DNA of 64,000 nucleotides from the NCBI GenBank assembly GCA_021741205.1, contig JAIOYI010000004.1, positions 151,230 through 215,229 of the forward strand, given 5' to 3'. The position numbers were made by a program, and so were the translations under genes. Below, in pieces: positions 18,721 through 27,135 of the stretch; positions within the stretch are counted from its first letter, which is position 1; each line of letters begins with the position of its first letter. The notes below the pieces were generated by a model. That model made no database searches. It was given only the letters and a program-made list of their open reading frames with translations, and was not told where the DNA came from. The DNA is from Emcibacter sp. (GTDB lineage Bacteria; Pseudomonadota; Alphaproteobacteria; Sphingomonadales; Emcibacteraceae).

Positions 18721-19296
18721 ATGTCAGAACCAATAGAACTGTTTAAAGATTGGTATGATAAAGCACAAAAATCAGAAGATTTAGGTGATGCGGTAGCACT
18801 TGCAACGGCCGATTCAAGGGGGCGCCCATCTGTGCGAATGGTTTTGTTAAAAGGTGCCGATGAAAGAGGATTTACTTTTTATACAAATTTAGAAAGCAGA
18901 AAAGGTCACGAGCTTGCTGAAAATCCCTATGCGGCCCTTGGGTTTCACTGGAAATCCCAAAAACGCCAAATTAGAATAGAGGGAAAAGTCATTGCCGTCA
19001 GCGATGATGAGGCGGATCAATATTTTGCCACAAGACCAAAAGATAGTCAAATCGGCGCATGGGCATCACAACAAAGCAGACCCATGAAAAGTCGATTTGA
19101 ATTTGAGAAAGAAATTGCGAAATATACCCTCAAATACGCTTTGAAAGAGGTTCCTCGCCCGCCTTATTGGTCTGGTTTTTATATTGACCCAAGCCGTATT
19201 GAGTTTTGGGAGGACCGTCAATTTCGTCTACACATGCGCCATGTCTATGAAAAAGATGAAAAGGGAACATGGGTGATGAAGGAATTGTATCCATGA
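18721..19296 (+). CDS. pdxH: Pyridoxamine/pyridoxine 5'-phosphate oxidase
   Basis: A 191-residue FMN enzyme that makes pyridoxal 5'-phosphate from PNP/PMP. Motifs are GRPSVRMVLLKGADERGFTF, FYTNLESRKGHELAENPYAA, WASQQSRPM, PPYWSGFYIDPSRIEFWED and the C-terminal FRLHMR substrate residues. ATG at 18721 is used rather than the in-frame codon at 18691 because AAGG is correctly spaced before it. Its stop overlaps the next gene in ATGA, indicating translational coupling. Confidence 0.95.
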   Translation: MSEPIELFKDWYDKAQKSEDLGDAVALATADSRGRPSVRMVLLKGADERGFTFYTNLESRKGHELAENPYAALGFHWKSQKRQIRIEGKVIAVSDDEADQYFATRPKDSQIGAWASQQSRPMKSRFEFEKEIAKYTLKYALKEVPRPPYWSGFYIDPSRIEFWEDRQFRLHMRHVYEKDEKGTWVMKELYP

Positions 19297-20219
19297 CCAT
19301 AGCCCATAAAAATAAGAAAAAGAAAAAAACGCCATCACTGCTTATGATGCGGGCCGCTAATGCGGCGGTGGCGGTCGCTTTTTTCTTAATTTTGATGAAG
19401 TCTTGGGCTTATAATGCGAGCAGTTCAGTATCTATGCTAGGGTCATTATTGGATTCTATCATGGATATGTTTGCCTCTTTGATTAATCTGGTGGCAGTAC
19501 GCCTTTCCCTTGCGCCTGCGGATGACGATCATCGTTTTGGTCATGGTAAGGCGGAGGCCATTGCGGGATTGGTACAAGCAATGGTCATATTTTTATCCGC
19601 CCTGTTTCTGCTTCAGGCCTCAATAGAAAAATTTCTAAATCCAGAACCAATTATGAAGGCTAACTTAGGAATTGCCGTCATTATTTTAACAATTATATTA
19701 ACGTCTCTTCTGGTCTTTTATCAGAGATATGTGATCCGCAAGACAGAATCTGTGACCATATCAGCTGATAGTTTGCATTATGCTGGCGATCTCTATTTGA
19801 ACTTGGGGGTTTTACTTGCTCTTTTCCTTAGTGGTTATATGGGTTTTTATTATGCGGATCCCATTATAGGAGCCTTAGTTGCTCTCTATTTGATGTATAA
19901 TGTAAAATTGATAGGTCTGAGCTCCGTTGATATGCTTATGGATAAGGAGATGGATGATGCGGACAGAGAAAAAATAATTGAAGTTATTAATTCTCATCCT
20001 GAAGTATGCGGCATTCATGATATGAAAACGCGTAAATCCGGTCTTAAAATATTTATTCAATTTCATATGGAAATGAAGGGGGATATTTCCTTAAGCGAAG
20101 CCCATCATATTTCCGATGAGGTGGAGGCGGAAGTTATGGTGCTTTATCCTGAGGCCGAGGTATTGATCCATGCGGACCCAGAAGACCATAAGGAAATTAT
20201 TGCTTTCAAAGAAGAATGA
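19293..20219 (+). CDS. Cation diffusion facilitator metal transporter (FieF/YiiP-like)
   Basis: A 308-residue CDF antiporter. It has about six membrane helices, the intramembrane metal-site sequences SLLDSIMDMFASLINL (D-X3-D) and ADSLHYAGDLYLN (H-X3-D), and a cytoplasmic domain from about 215 (SHPEVCGIHDMKTRKSG, LIHADPED). The sequence HRFGHGKAEAIAGL is characteristic of the FieF/YiiP group, which exports zinc or ferrous iron. The start ATG overlaps the pdxH stop by 4 bases; a longer frame from 19269 lies wholly inside pdxH and is rejected. Confidence 0.9.
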   Translation: MTIAHKNKKKKKTPSLLMMRAANAAVAVAFFLILMKSWAYNASSSVSMLGSLLDSIMDMFASLINLVAVRLSLAPADDDHRFGHGKAEAIAGLVQAMVIFLSALFLLQASIEKFLNPEPIMKANLGIAVIILTIILTSLLVFYQRYVIRKTESVTISADSLHYAGDLYLNLGVLLALFLSGYMGFYYADPIIGALVALYLMYNVKLIGLSSVDMLMDKEMDDADREKIIEVINSHPEVCGIHDMKTRKSGLKIFIQFHMEMKGDISLSEAHHISDEVEAEVMVLYPEAEVLIHADPEDHKEIIAFKEE

Positions 20220-20226
20220 CGTAAAA

Positions 20227-21051
20227 ATGATTATTATGGACAATAATTATGTTGATCTAGATGGGTATTTTGAACGGATAGGATACTATGGATCAAGAAA
20301 TGCGACTTTAGAGACGTTAAAGTCAATTCAGCAGTTGCATATTGATGCTATTCCATTTGAAGCAATTGATGTGTTGCTTGGGCGAGGTATTGATATAACA
20401 GCAGAGGCTATTTATAATAAATTGATAGTGGCGAGGCGAGGGGGATATTGTTTTGAACATGGGGGACTTCTTAAACGTGTACTCAGCTCTATTGGTTTTG
20501 ATGTTTCAGGTTTGATAGCACGTGTTAAGTGGATGTCAGAACCAAACTCAGCACCTCCTCCGCGTAGTCATATGGTGCTGTGTGTCCAAATAGAAGATAA
20601 ATCGTGGTTGGTCGATGTAGGGTTTGGAGGATGTGTTCCTACAGCCCCGCTTTCGTTTGGTACCTCTGAACCACAGGAGACAAATCATGAAACCTATCGG
20701 TTAACTCCAGCAAGGCAAGGGCATTTGCTCGAGGTTATGTTGGATGGGGTGTGGAAACCTGTTTACGAAGTGAGCCGAGAAGAACAATTGGAAGTTGATT
20801 TTGTTACGCCAAACTGGTTTACATCGACTCATCCACAGTCCATTTTTTGTAAAAACTTGATGGTTGCTAGAACTACACCAGAGGCACGCTTTACATTATT
20901 GGCAAATCGGCTGACAATAAGACGCCAAGGACAAAAACTGGAGCAACATCTATTAAGTGTAGATCAAATAGAGCGTGCTTTATCAGATATTTTTAATCTT
21001 ACCGTAGACCCCGAATGGAAAATCTTGATCGAAAAGGCCGCTCAGACCTAA
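20227..21051 (+). CDS. nat: Arylamine N-acetyltransferase
   Basis: A 274-residue NAT with the cysteine-protease-like triad Cys75 (ARRGGYCFEHGG), His115 (PRSHMVL) and Asp130 (WLVDVGFGG). It transfers acetyl groups from acetyl-CoA to arylamines, hydrazines or related amines; the native substrate is unknown. ATG at 20227 gives the family-typical N-terminus, while the ATG at 20170 lies inside the CDF gene and adds a non-homologous leader. No strong Shine-Dalgarno sequence is seen. Confidence 0.9.
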   Translation: MIIMDNNYVDLDGYFERIGYYGSRNATLETLKSIQQLHIDAIPFEAIDVLLGRGIDITAEAIYNKLIVARRGGYCFEHGGLLKRVLSSIGFDVSGLIARVKWMSEPNSAPPPRSHMVLCVQIEDKSWLVDVGFGGCVPTAPLSFGTSEPQETNHETYRLTPARQGHLLEVMLDGVWKPVYEVSREEQLEVDFVTPNWFTSTHPQSIFCKNLMVARTTPEARFTLLANRLTIRRQGQKLEQHLLSVDQIERALSDIFNLTVDPEWKILIEKAAQT

Positions 21052-21077
21052 ACAAAAAAATATCTAATATCTAAACT

Positions 21078-21578
21078 TTAGCCACCAATTTCTTTGAGCA
21101 GGTTTTTCAGAGCCACTGATTTTCTTGCTGTATTTTGTATGGGGCTTTGGGTTGTTGTTCTTGTGCTTTTTTTATTCACTGGGAAATGAAGTGTATCTGC
21201 TAGGAAATCATTAATAACACCGACCAACTCATCTTTTTGGATGGGTTTTTGAATAAGACCATTCATGCCCGCTTGCTTATATTCTTTGATATGTTTATCC
21301 ATCACATCGGCTGTGCAGGCAATGATGGGTGTACCAGATTTTGATCCTGGAATTTTTCGGATCAGTAGGGATGCGGTTGTGCCGTCCATTTCAGGCATCT
21401 GAATATCCATAAATATGAGATCAAATTTTTTTCCTCTCAGGGCTTCAATAGCCTCTAATCCTGTTTTTGCGGTGTTGATTTCATGCCCCATACTGTGAAG
21501 AAAGTTTTTTAATATAGCATGATTGATGACATTATCATCTGCAATTAATATTTTTAAACAGGGTTTGCTATCGGGCAT
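21078..21578 (-). CDS. Stand-alone response regulator receiver protein
   Basis: A 166-residue protein with one receiver domain at about 9-125: acidic pair Asp14-Asp15 (LIADDNVINH), phosphoacceptor Asp58 (LIFMDIQMPEMDG), and the conserved Thr/Lys pair in IIACTADVMDKHI and GLIQKPIQKDEL. The sequence is close to receivers of hybrid histidine kinases. About 40 C-terminal residues are basic and low-complexity, with no output domain visible. No kinase is adjacent. It may act by protein binding or as a phosphorelay intermediate. Confidence 0.85.
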   Translation of the reverse strand: MPDSKPCLKILIADDNVINHAILKNFLHSMGHEINTAKTGLEAIEALRGKKFDLIFMDIQMPEMDGTTASLLIRKIPGSKSGTPIIACTADVMDKHIKEYKQAGMNGLIQKPIQKDELVGVINDFLADTLHFPVNKKSTRTTTQSPIQNTARKSVALKNLLKEIGG

Positions 21579-21733
21579 ATATATTTTTTTCTCAGGAACA
21601 GGATTATCAGTATTATGTATAAATATTGTAATCTGAAAATTCTAACCAAATAGTTAAGAATAATCTAATATAACAATAAAAGACTAAAAGCTAGGTGGTA
21701 GACTTTATATTTGGCCATTTATACAGAATGACT

Positions 21734-22387
21734 TTATTTACCGGGCATAGAGATTTGATAGGCGCATCTTCGGGCACCTTGGGTGATCATTTCGGATCGA
21801 AATATTTTGACTTCTTGGCCTAATATTTCTTGCAGCAGATCTAATTCCCGTGCGCATATTCCTGAACAGGCTTTTGCTGCCTCGCACACGGGGCAATTAT
21901 TTTCTACAAATAAAAAATCATTCTCGCTGTTCCCCATCACAATATTAGCCATATATCCCTCGCGGGTGCGAATAGTGGACAATGATTCTAATTTATCTTT
22001 CAAAGACATTTCAGGGTTAATGTATTGAGAATATTCAGCAACCTGTTTGTTTAAACGTGAGTCGAGTAATTTTTCCATACCCTCATGACCAAACACATCA
22101 ACAATGGACGAAATAAGTCCAGTGGAGAATTCCGCATGGGTATTGGGGAAATGGGTGTATGCCTTATCAGTAAGCTGCCAAAGTTTAGCTGGACGACCTT
22201 TGGGACGGGGTGTCGTGCTGTTGCAAATATCTCCCGATTTTTCAAGTGCATAGAGGTGTTGACGAACAGCCATGTCTGTTACATTTAGCTGTTGTGCCAA
22301 CTGTATTGCATCCTGCGGGCCATCTTTTTTGAGTAACCTTAAGATGCTAGCATAGGTCTTTTCTGGTGCGGTTTTTTTTATCATCAC
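21734..22387 (-). CDS. Iron-sulfur type HTH transcriptional regulator (COG2345, SufR-like)
   Basis: A 217-residue regulator with an N-terminal winged helix-turn-helix at about 8-75 (DAIQLAQQLNVTDMAVRQHL, RPKGRPAKLWQLTDKAY). Its C-terminal cysteine cluster, Cys165, Cys168, Cys174 and Cys178 (ENNCPVCEAAKACSGIC), plus Cys208, is like that of SufR/COG2345 regulators that hold a [4Fe-4S] cluster. It is divergent from a Rieske-fusion gene. Perfect 19-bp direct repeats sit right upstream of its start, a likely operator for autoregulation and control of the neighbour. Redox or iron sensing is inferred from the cysteines. Confidence 0.85.
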   Translation of the reverse strand: MMIKKTAPEKTYASILRLLKKDGPQDAIQLAQQLNVTDMAVRQHLYALEKSGDICNSTTPRPKGRPAKLWQLTDKAYTHFPNTHAEFSTGLISSIVDVFGHEGMEKLLDSRLNKQVAEYSQYINPEMSLKDKLESLSTIRTREGYMANIVMGNSENDFLFVENNCPVCEAAKACSGICARELDLLQEILGQEVKIFRSEMITQGARRCAYQISMPGK

Positions 22388-22390
22388 TAT

Positions 22391-22409
22391 TTTCTAAAGA
22401 AAAAACTTT
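22391..22409. repeat. 19-bp direct repeat, copy 1 (operator candidate)
   Basis: TTTCTAAAGAAAAAACTTT lies 4 bases upstream of the regulator ATG. An identical copy starts 47 bases away at 22438. Each copy contains an AAAG-A6-CTTT dyad. Bound protein here would block translation start or transcription of the regulator. Confidence 0.6.
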
Positions 22410-22437
22410 GACAAGTAAAGATAATACTGTATATCTT

Positions 22438-22456
22438 TTTCTAAAGAAAAAACTTT
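22438..22456. repeat. 19-bp direct repeat, copy 2 (operator candidate)
   Basis: An exact second copy of TTTCTAAAGAAAAAACTTT. Between the two copies is an imperfect palindrome with arms AAAGAT and ATCTTT (22417-22438). The whole block lies in the 226-bp divergent promoter shared with the Rieske-fusion gene. Confidence 0.6.
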
Positions 22457-22613
22457 ATAAAAGAATAATAATGACAATTCTAATCTCAAAAAAAGTTATT
22501 ATAGACCGTTTGCTTTACAAAAATAATTGAAAAATTTCATGGCTTTGGAATTTGCGGATTTATGAAATATCGGACCTTGGGTGCAGAAGTAAGCAAGAAA
22601 GAGTTGAAAAATT

Positions 22614-24197
22614 ATGGAAGAAAATTGGGTTAAGGTAAGCAATATTGCAAAATTAGTTGAAAATGGTCGAATGATATTTCGCCATAAGGGAAAACAAATT
22701 TTACTTATTAAAAAGGATGAACAGATATTTGCCGTCAACAACCGTTGTCCCCACGAAGGCTACCCTCTTAGTGAGGGGACCCTTTCAGAAGATTGTAACT
22801 TGACCTGTAATTGGCATAATTGGAAATTTGACTTAACCTCTGGCGAGACCATTGTTGGTGGGGATGATTTGCGTCATTATCCTTTGCGTATGCAGGATGA
22901 CTGTCTGTGGATAGATGTGCAGAACCCGCCGGATAAATTGATGCAGCAAAGAGCATTAGATAATATTCAGGATAGTTTTCCACGTTATGAATATGACAGA
23001 ATGGCACGTGAAATAAGTCGTTTTCGGCAGGCGGGAGGCCGTTATGAGGATGTTGTTATTGATTGTATTAAAAAAAATTATGATCACCTTCAATATGGTC
23101 TAGGTCATGCTTTTGGGGCGGCGACTGATTGGTTGTCTCTGGCCGAGGAAATGGACAGCGCAGGACGGAAGGATGAGGCCTTAGCAGCGGTTCTTGAAGT
23201 CATTAGTCATGTGGCGTGGGATGTCATGCGAGATAAACTAACGCCCTTCTCGGAGAATATTCTGCCTTATAAAGATACTGTTCTTCTGGCGGCCATTGAA
23301 GCAGAAGACGAGATTAGAGCCATTGCCTTGGTGCGTGGTGCCTTTGCCGAGGGATTGGGATATGATGATTTGGAACCCGTTTTAGCCGCGGCAGCCTTGG
23401 CGCATTATAATGATTTCGGCCATTCGGCTATTTATGTTTATAAGATAGGACAACTGATTGAACGTTTGGGACATGATGTTTTAGAACCGCTGGTCTTGTC
23501 CTTAATTCGCCAAATGATTTATGCCAGAAGGGAAGACCTTATTCCAGAATTCAGTCATTACAAGGCTGCACTGGCGACATGGGATGGCAAGAATAATCAG
23601 GCTATTACAGCGCAGGATTTAAAAGGGTTGACTGTGAACAGAACCTTGGACCGGATGGTGCAATCATCGGCACGGCCTGAGGATTGCTTCAGAGCCGTTC
23701 ATGAAACGCTCGGCTGGAATATGTTGCATTTTGATTTGGCTCGTGATTTGTCAACGGATCATCCTGTGGCCCATAATGTTAGTTGGTTGAATTTTACTCA
23801 TGGTTTGACTTTTGCCAATGCTTTGCGGAATTTATGCGGGCGCTATCCTATCTTATGGCCACAGGCATTGTTGCAGCTTGCCTGTTTTTCTGGTCGGAAT
23901 GTCAATTATTGTAAATTTGAGCAGAATATGTCTTTTTGGCATGTCAATGATCCACAAGATTTCTTTGCAAAAGAGTGTGTCAATTTGGTGGATACAGGAT
24001 ATCCAGAGCCTATTATATCTTGTCATCGGGTAAAGCTTCTTGCCGCCATCAGAGAAGATGTCCCGCTTATGCGAGCGGGGTCGGGATCAGATATTATTCT
24101 GGCCAGTGTCAATCGCTACCTCAATTCACCCATAAAACGCAAGCATAGCCTAAGGACGGCAAAACAGGCTCGTCAATTTGTTGCGCGTGAAGGTTGA
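22614..24197 (+). CDS. Rieske [2Fe-2S] domain fused to a large histidine-rich helical domain
   Basis: The 527-residue protein begins with a Rieske ferredoxin domain (about 5-105): ligands Cys45-X-His47 (NNRCPHEGYPL) and Cys65-X2-His68 (LTCNWHNWKF). About 400 further residues form a helical region rich in conserved-looking histidines (YDHLQYGLGHAFGAATDW, SHVAWDVMRD, AHYNDFGHSAIYVYK, NVSWLNFTHGLTFANALRN). I do not recognise this part with certainty; it faintly recalls questin-oxidase-like (DUF4243) proteins. It is not a ring-hydroxylating oxygenase alpha subunit, since that catalytic domain is absent. The divergent Fe-S regulator suggests redox- or iron-dependent expression. The 3' end overlaps the convergent EamA gene by 25 bp. 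Confidence 0.8.
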   Translation: MEENWVKVSNIAKLVENGRMIFRHKGKQILLIKKDEQIFAVNNRCPHEGYPLSEGTLSEDCNLTCNWHNWKFDLTSGETIVGGDDLRHYPLRMQDDCLWIDVQNPPDKLMQQRALDNIQDSFPRYEYDRMAREISRFRQAGGRYEDVVIDCIKKNYDHLQYGLGHAFGAATDWLSLAEEMDSAGRKDEALAAVLEVISHVAWDVMRDKLTPFSENILPYKDTVLLAAIEAEDEIRAIALVRGAFAEGLGYDDLEPVLAAAALAHYNDFGHSAIYVYKIGQLIERLGHDVLEPLVLSLIRQMIYARREDLIPEFSHYKAALATWDGKNNQAITAQDLKGLTVNRTLDRMVQSSARPEDCFRAVHETLGWNMLHFDLARDLSTDHPVAHNVSWLNFTHGLTFANALRNLCGRYPILWPQALLQLACFSGRNVNYCKFEQNMSFWHVNDPQDFFAKECVNLVDTGYPEPIISCHRVKLLAAIREDVPLMRAGSGSDIILASVNRYLNSPIKRKHSLRTAKQARQFVAREG

Positions 24198-25078
24198 TCG
24201 CCCTTTATTTGTATCGGAGGATACAATTGGGTCAGAAGGCAGCCAGTAAATATAAGGACACAGCCCATCATTGCGCTAACACTTAGAATTTCATTATAAT
24301 AAAAATATCCCGTTATGGCGGCGAAAACGGATTCTAAACTCATGATGATGGCGGCTTGTGCTGGTGGTGAGCTGGTTTGTGCCAAGACTTGTAGCGTGTA
24401 TCCAATGCCCACGGCAAGGATGCCACTTGCTATGACCCATTTCCACTCATCAAAGGTAAAAAGCATGACCTTGTCCCCCACATAAAGGGCGGCAAGATAG
24501 CTGAAAATAGCACAGGCAAAAAACTGTAGGGCGGCAAATTTAATTTGGTCATGATTATCCGCCATATGATCGACGACAATCACATGAGAGGCCCAGAAAA
24601 TAGCCCCAATGAGCACCAAAAGATCGCCGTACGCCATAGTAAAACCATTCATGCCTGATAATAAATATAGACCCACACAGGCTATAAGAATGGCAAGCCA
24701 TAATCCTTTTTTATAGCGATAGCCAAGAAATAGGCTCATGATGGGAACGAAAATAATATAAAGGCCAGTAATGAAACCAGTGTTGCCAATGGTGGTATAT
24801 TGAATGCCGGTTTGCTGAAAGCCTGATCCCAGAAAAATCAAGAATCCCGCTAAAAGTGATCCCCTTATGAGGGCAGGGGAATAGGGTTTATGTGTACGAC
24901 CATGCCCGTTTATTTCCAACCTTGCCAAAGGAAGGAGAATAAGGCCACCAAGCAAGAAGCGAAAGGCGTTAAAGCTAAACGGGCCCATATAAGCCATCGC
25001 ATCTTTTTGAAATATAAAGGATACGCCCCAGATGAAGGCGGCAAGTAAAAGAATGGAATTTGATCGGGTGACGGACAT
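24173..25078 (-). CDS. EamA/DMT-family transporter
   Basis: A 301-residue integral membrane protein with ten predicted helices in two EamA repeats (LLAAFIWGVSFIFQKDAMAY at the N-terminus; GDLLVLIGAIFWASHVIVVD starting the second half). Proteins of this family export metabolites such as amino acids; the substrate here cannot be told. The second repeat contains SSPPAQAAIIMSLESVFAAI, typical of the family. It overlaps the 3' end of the Rieske-fusion gene. Confidence 0.9.
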   Translation of the reverse strand: MSVTRSNSILLLAAFIWGVSFIFQKDAMAYMGPFSFNAFRFLLGGLILLPLARLEINGHGRTHKPYSPALIRGSLLAGFLIFLGSGFQQTGIQYTTIGNTGFITGLYIIFVPIMSLFLGYRYKKGLWLAILIACVGLYLLSGMNGFTMAYGDLLVLIGAIFWASHVIVVDHMADNHDQIKFAALQFFACAIFSYLAALYVGDKVMLFTFDEWKWVIASGILAVGIGYTLQVLAQTSSPPAQAAIIMSLESVFAAITGYFYYNEILSVSAMMGCVLIFTGCLLTQLYPPIQIKGDQPSRATN

Positions 25079-25198
25079 GATGTCTTTTCATAAATATGAT
25101 AATAAAAATAAACTCATATCTTTAATGGTGATATTTGTAAAATATTAATTACTAAATATTATGTTTTAAGAGAGAACAATAAAATAATAGGATTATTT

Positions 25199-26326
25199 AT
25201 GGATTATGTTGCCGTCTTGCGGCGTAAAATAGAGGTGGATGGCGCCATATTAAGAGGTAATATTATTTTAATGGCTCTATTTGCGACACAAGCGGCGGCG
25301 ATTTATTTGGTCTTGTGGCATAATGATCTTCTTAACCATTATATACCATCCCTTTATGCCAGCATTTTGATCACAAGTTTGATCATTGTGGTATTTGTGA
25401 AAAGCGTATCTTATAGCTTGCGTTACTTGGGCTATGATGACGGAGAAAGAAACCTAAAAAGAGTTAAGGATGATTTTCTTAAGGGGTGGATTAATGTCAA
25501 TTATATGGTGGCTTTTTTGCTGCCTATGGTGTTTTTGCCGACTTTTATTTCACTGTTTTCTTCTCTGAAATCTGTCGTTCATTTGATACATCCTTTTTAT
25601 CTGGATGAATTTCTGATGAAAGCGGATCGTTTCATTCATTTTGGCATTGATCCATGGCGCATTACCCATGCGGTCTTTAGCACGGCATTTTTATCGGTCG
25701 TGCTGAATTATTTTTATAATTTATGGTTTTTTATCATGTTTTCCTATGTGTTATGGATGGTTGTTAATGTGCATTTTAATCAAAAACGCATGCGATTTCT
25801 GTTAACATTCATTATGATATGGACATTGATCGGGTCATTTCTTGCGGTGCTTCTATCCTCTGCGGGCCCGTGTTTTTACGGCGATGTGGTGGGGGATAAA
25901 ACCGTTTATGGGCCGTTGATGGATATTTTGAGATCCTATGACAAACAATATGAGAGCAGTTTTTTTGGTATCTTTGCCTTAAATACGCAAAATATGTTGT
26001 GGATGGATTATCTGAAAAATGACACCAACATCGGCAGCGGTATTTCCGCCATGCCAAGCATGCATGTTTCGGTTGCGGCACTGTTGTATTTCTCTGGTCG
26101 TGATGTCAATAAATATATCGGTTATGGTATGGGTATATTTTTGGTTATGATACAGATAGGATCGGTTCATCTTGGCTGGCATTATGCCGTTGATGGTTAT
26201 GTGTCCATTTTTCTCACATGGCTCGTTTGGCGGTTTGCAGGTTGGCTTGTGAAAAGGATTTATAAGGAGGATGAGGCTAGTCTAAATAATCAAGTCCAAT
26301 ATCAACCGCAGGAGCAGATTGGGTGA
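25199..26326 (+). CDS. PAP2-superfamily membrane phosphatase/phosphotransferase (AUR1-like)
   Basis: A 375-residue protein with about seven hydrophobic segments. The C-terminal half carries a PAP2_3-type active site: SAGPCFYGD (about 220), GISAMPSMHV (about 282) and HLGWHYAVDGY (about 322), with the two catalytic histidines in SMH and GWH and the final Asp. Relatives include inositolphosphorylceramide synthases and bacterial lipid phosphatases or phosphotransferases. The substrate is unknown, probably a phospholipid head group. The last 50 bases overlap the convergent nadC. Confidence 0.85.
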   Translation: MDYVAVLRRKIEVDGAILRGNIILMALFATQAAAIYLVLWHNDLLNHYIPSLYASILITSLIIVVFVKSVSYSLRYLGYDDGERNLKRVKDDFLKGWINVNYMVAFLLPMVFLPTFISLFSSLKSVVHLIHPFYLDEFLMKADRFIHFGIDPWRITHAVFSTAFLSVVLNYFYNLWFFIMFSYVLWMVVNVHFNQKRMRFLLTFIMIWTLIGSFLAVLLSSAGPCFYGDVVGDKTVYGPLMDILRSYDKQYESSFFGIFALNTQNMLWMDYLKNDTNIGSGISAMPSMHVSVAALLYFSGRDVNKYIGYGMGIFLVMIQIGSVHLGWHYAVDGYVSIFLTWLVWRFAGWLVKRIYKEDEASLNNQVQYQPQEQIG

Positions 26327-27134
26327 TCCGCCCGACGGAGATATAATCGACCCCCGTTTCTGCAATGGCTTTTATGGTTTGTAAGGTGACACCGCCCGAT
26401 GCCTCTAATTTTACCTGTCCCTTATATTTTTCCACGGCGGTGCGAAGCTCATCAAGGCTCATATTATCCAAAAGCAAACGATCGGCGCCACAGGATACGG
26501 CCTCACGGGCCTGATCCAAATTATCGCATTCGACGGTTATACCGATGCGGCTTGCGGTGGTGTCAAAGGCTTTGGCGGCTTCAACGGCGGCCTTCACGCT
26601 GCCAATTCTTGCAATATGATTGTCCTTGATCAAGACTCCATCATCAAGGCGCATACGGTGGTTCATCGCACCGCCCATGCGAGTGGCATATTTGGCAAGC
26701 TTGCGAAAGAGCGGAATGGTTTTTCGGGTATCAAGAAGCCTGCATTCCGTATGGTCAATTTCACGCACATAAGTGCGGGTAAGGGTCGCAATACCCGATA
26801 AATGTTGCAAAATATTAAGGGCGCTCCGCTCAGCGGTCAGAATTTTCCGCGCATTGCCCGTGACTTTTAAAATGCAACTTCCCGCCACAACCTCAAGACC
26901 GTCTTGGGCGATGACCTCGATCTGTGCGGATGGATCACAGGCTTTGATGATCTCAACCGCAACAAACATACCGGCTACCACCATATTTTCACGGGCAACC
27001 ATTTGCACGGATAATTTTTGATCCAGAGGAATGATGGCAAGGCTCGTCAGATCGCCCCGTCCCACATCTTCGTCCAAGGTCGCTTTCACCAAATGGCGCA
27101 ATTCTTCCTTAAAAAGCGGGCTTTCCGTTGTCAT
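26277..27134 (-). CDS. nadC: Nicotinate-nucleotide pyrophosphorylase (carboxylating)
   Basis: A 285-residue quinolinate phosphoribosyltransferase. Motifs are DEDVGRGDLTSLAIIP, LNILQHLSGIATLT, DTRKTIPLFRKLAKYATRMG, MNHRMRLDDGVLIKDNH and VKLEASGGVTLQTIKAIAET. It makes nicotinate mononucleotide from quinolinate and PRPP in NAD synthesis. The frame runs back to 27248, but ATG at 27134 starts one base after the nadA stop and gives the family N-terminus, so coupling to nadA is likely. Confidence 0.95.
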   Translation of the reverse strand: MTTESPLFKEELRHLVKATLDEDVGRGDLTSLAIIPLDQKLSVQMVARENMVVAGMFVAVEIIKACDPSAQIEVIAQDGLEVVAGSCILKVTGNARKILTAERSALNILQHLSGIATLTRTYVREIDHTECRLLDTRKTIPLFRKLAKYATRMGGAMNHRMRLDDGVLIKDNHIARIGSVKAAVEAAKAFDTTASRIGITVECDNLDQAREAVSCGADRLLLDNMSLDELRTAVEKYKGQVKLEASGGVTLQTIKAIAETGVDYISVGRITQSAPAVDIGLDYLD

Positions 27135-27135
27135 A

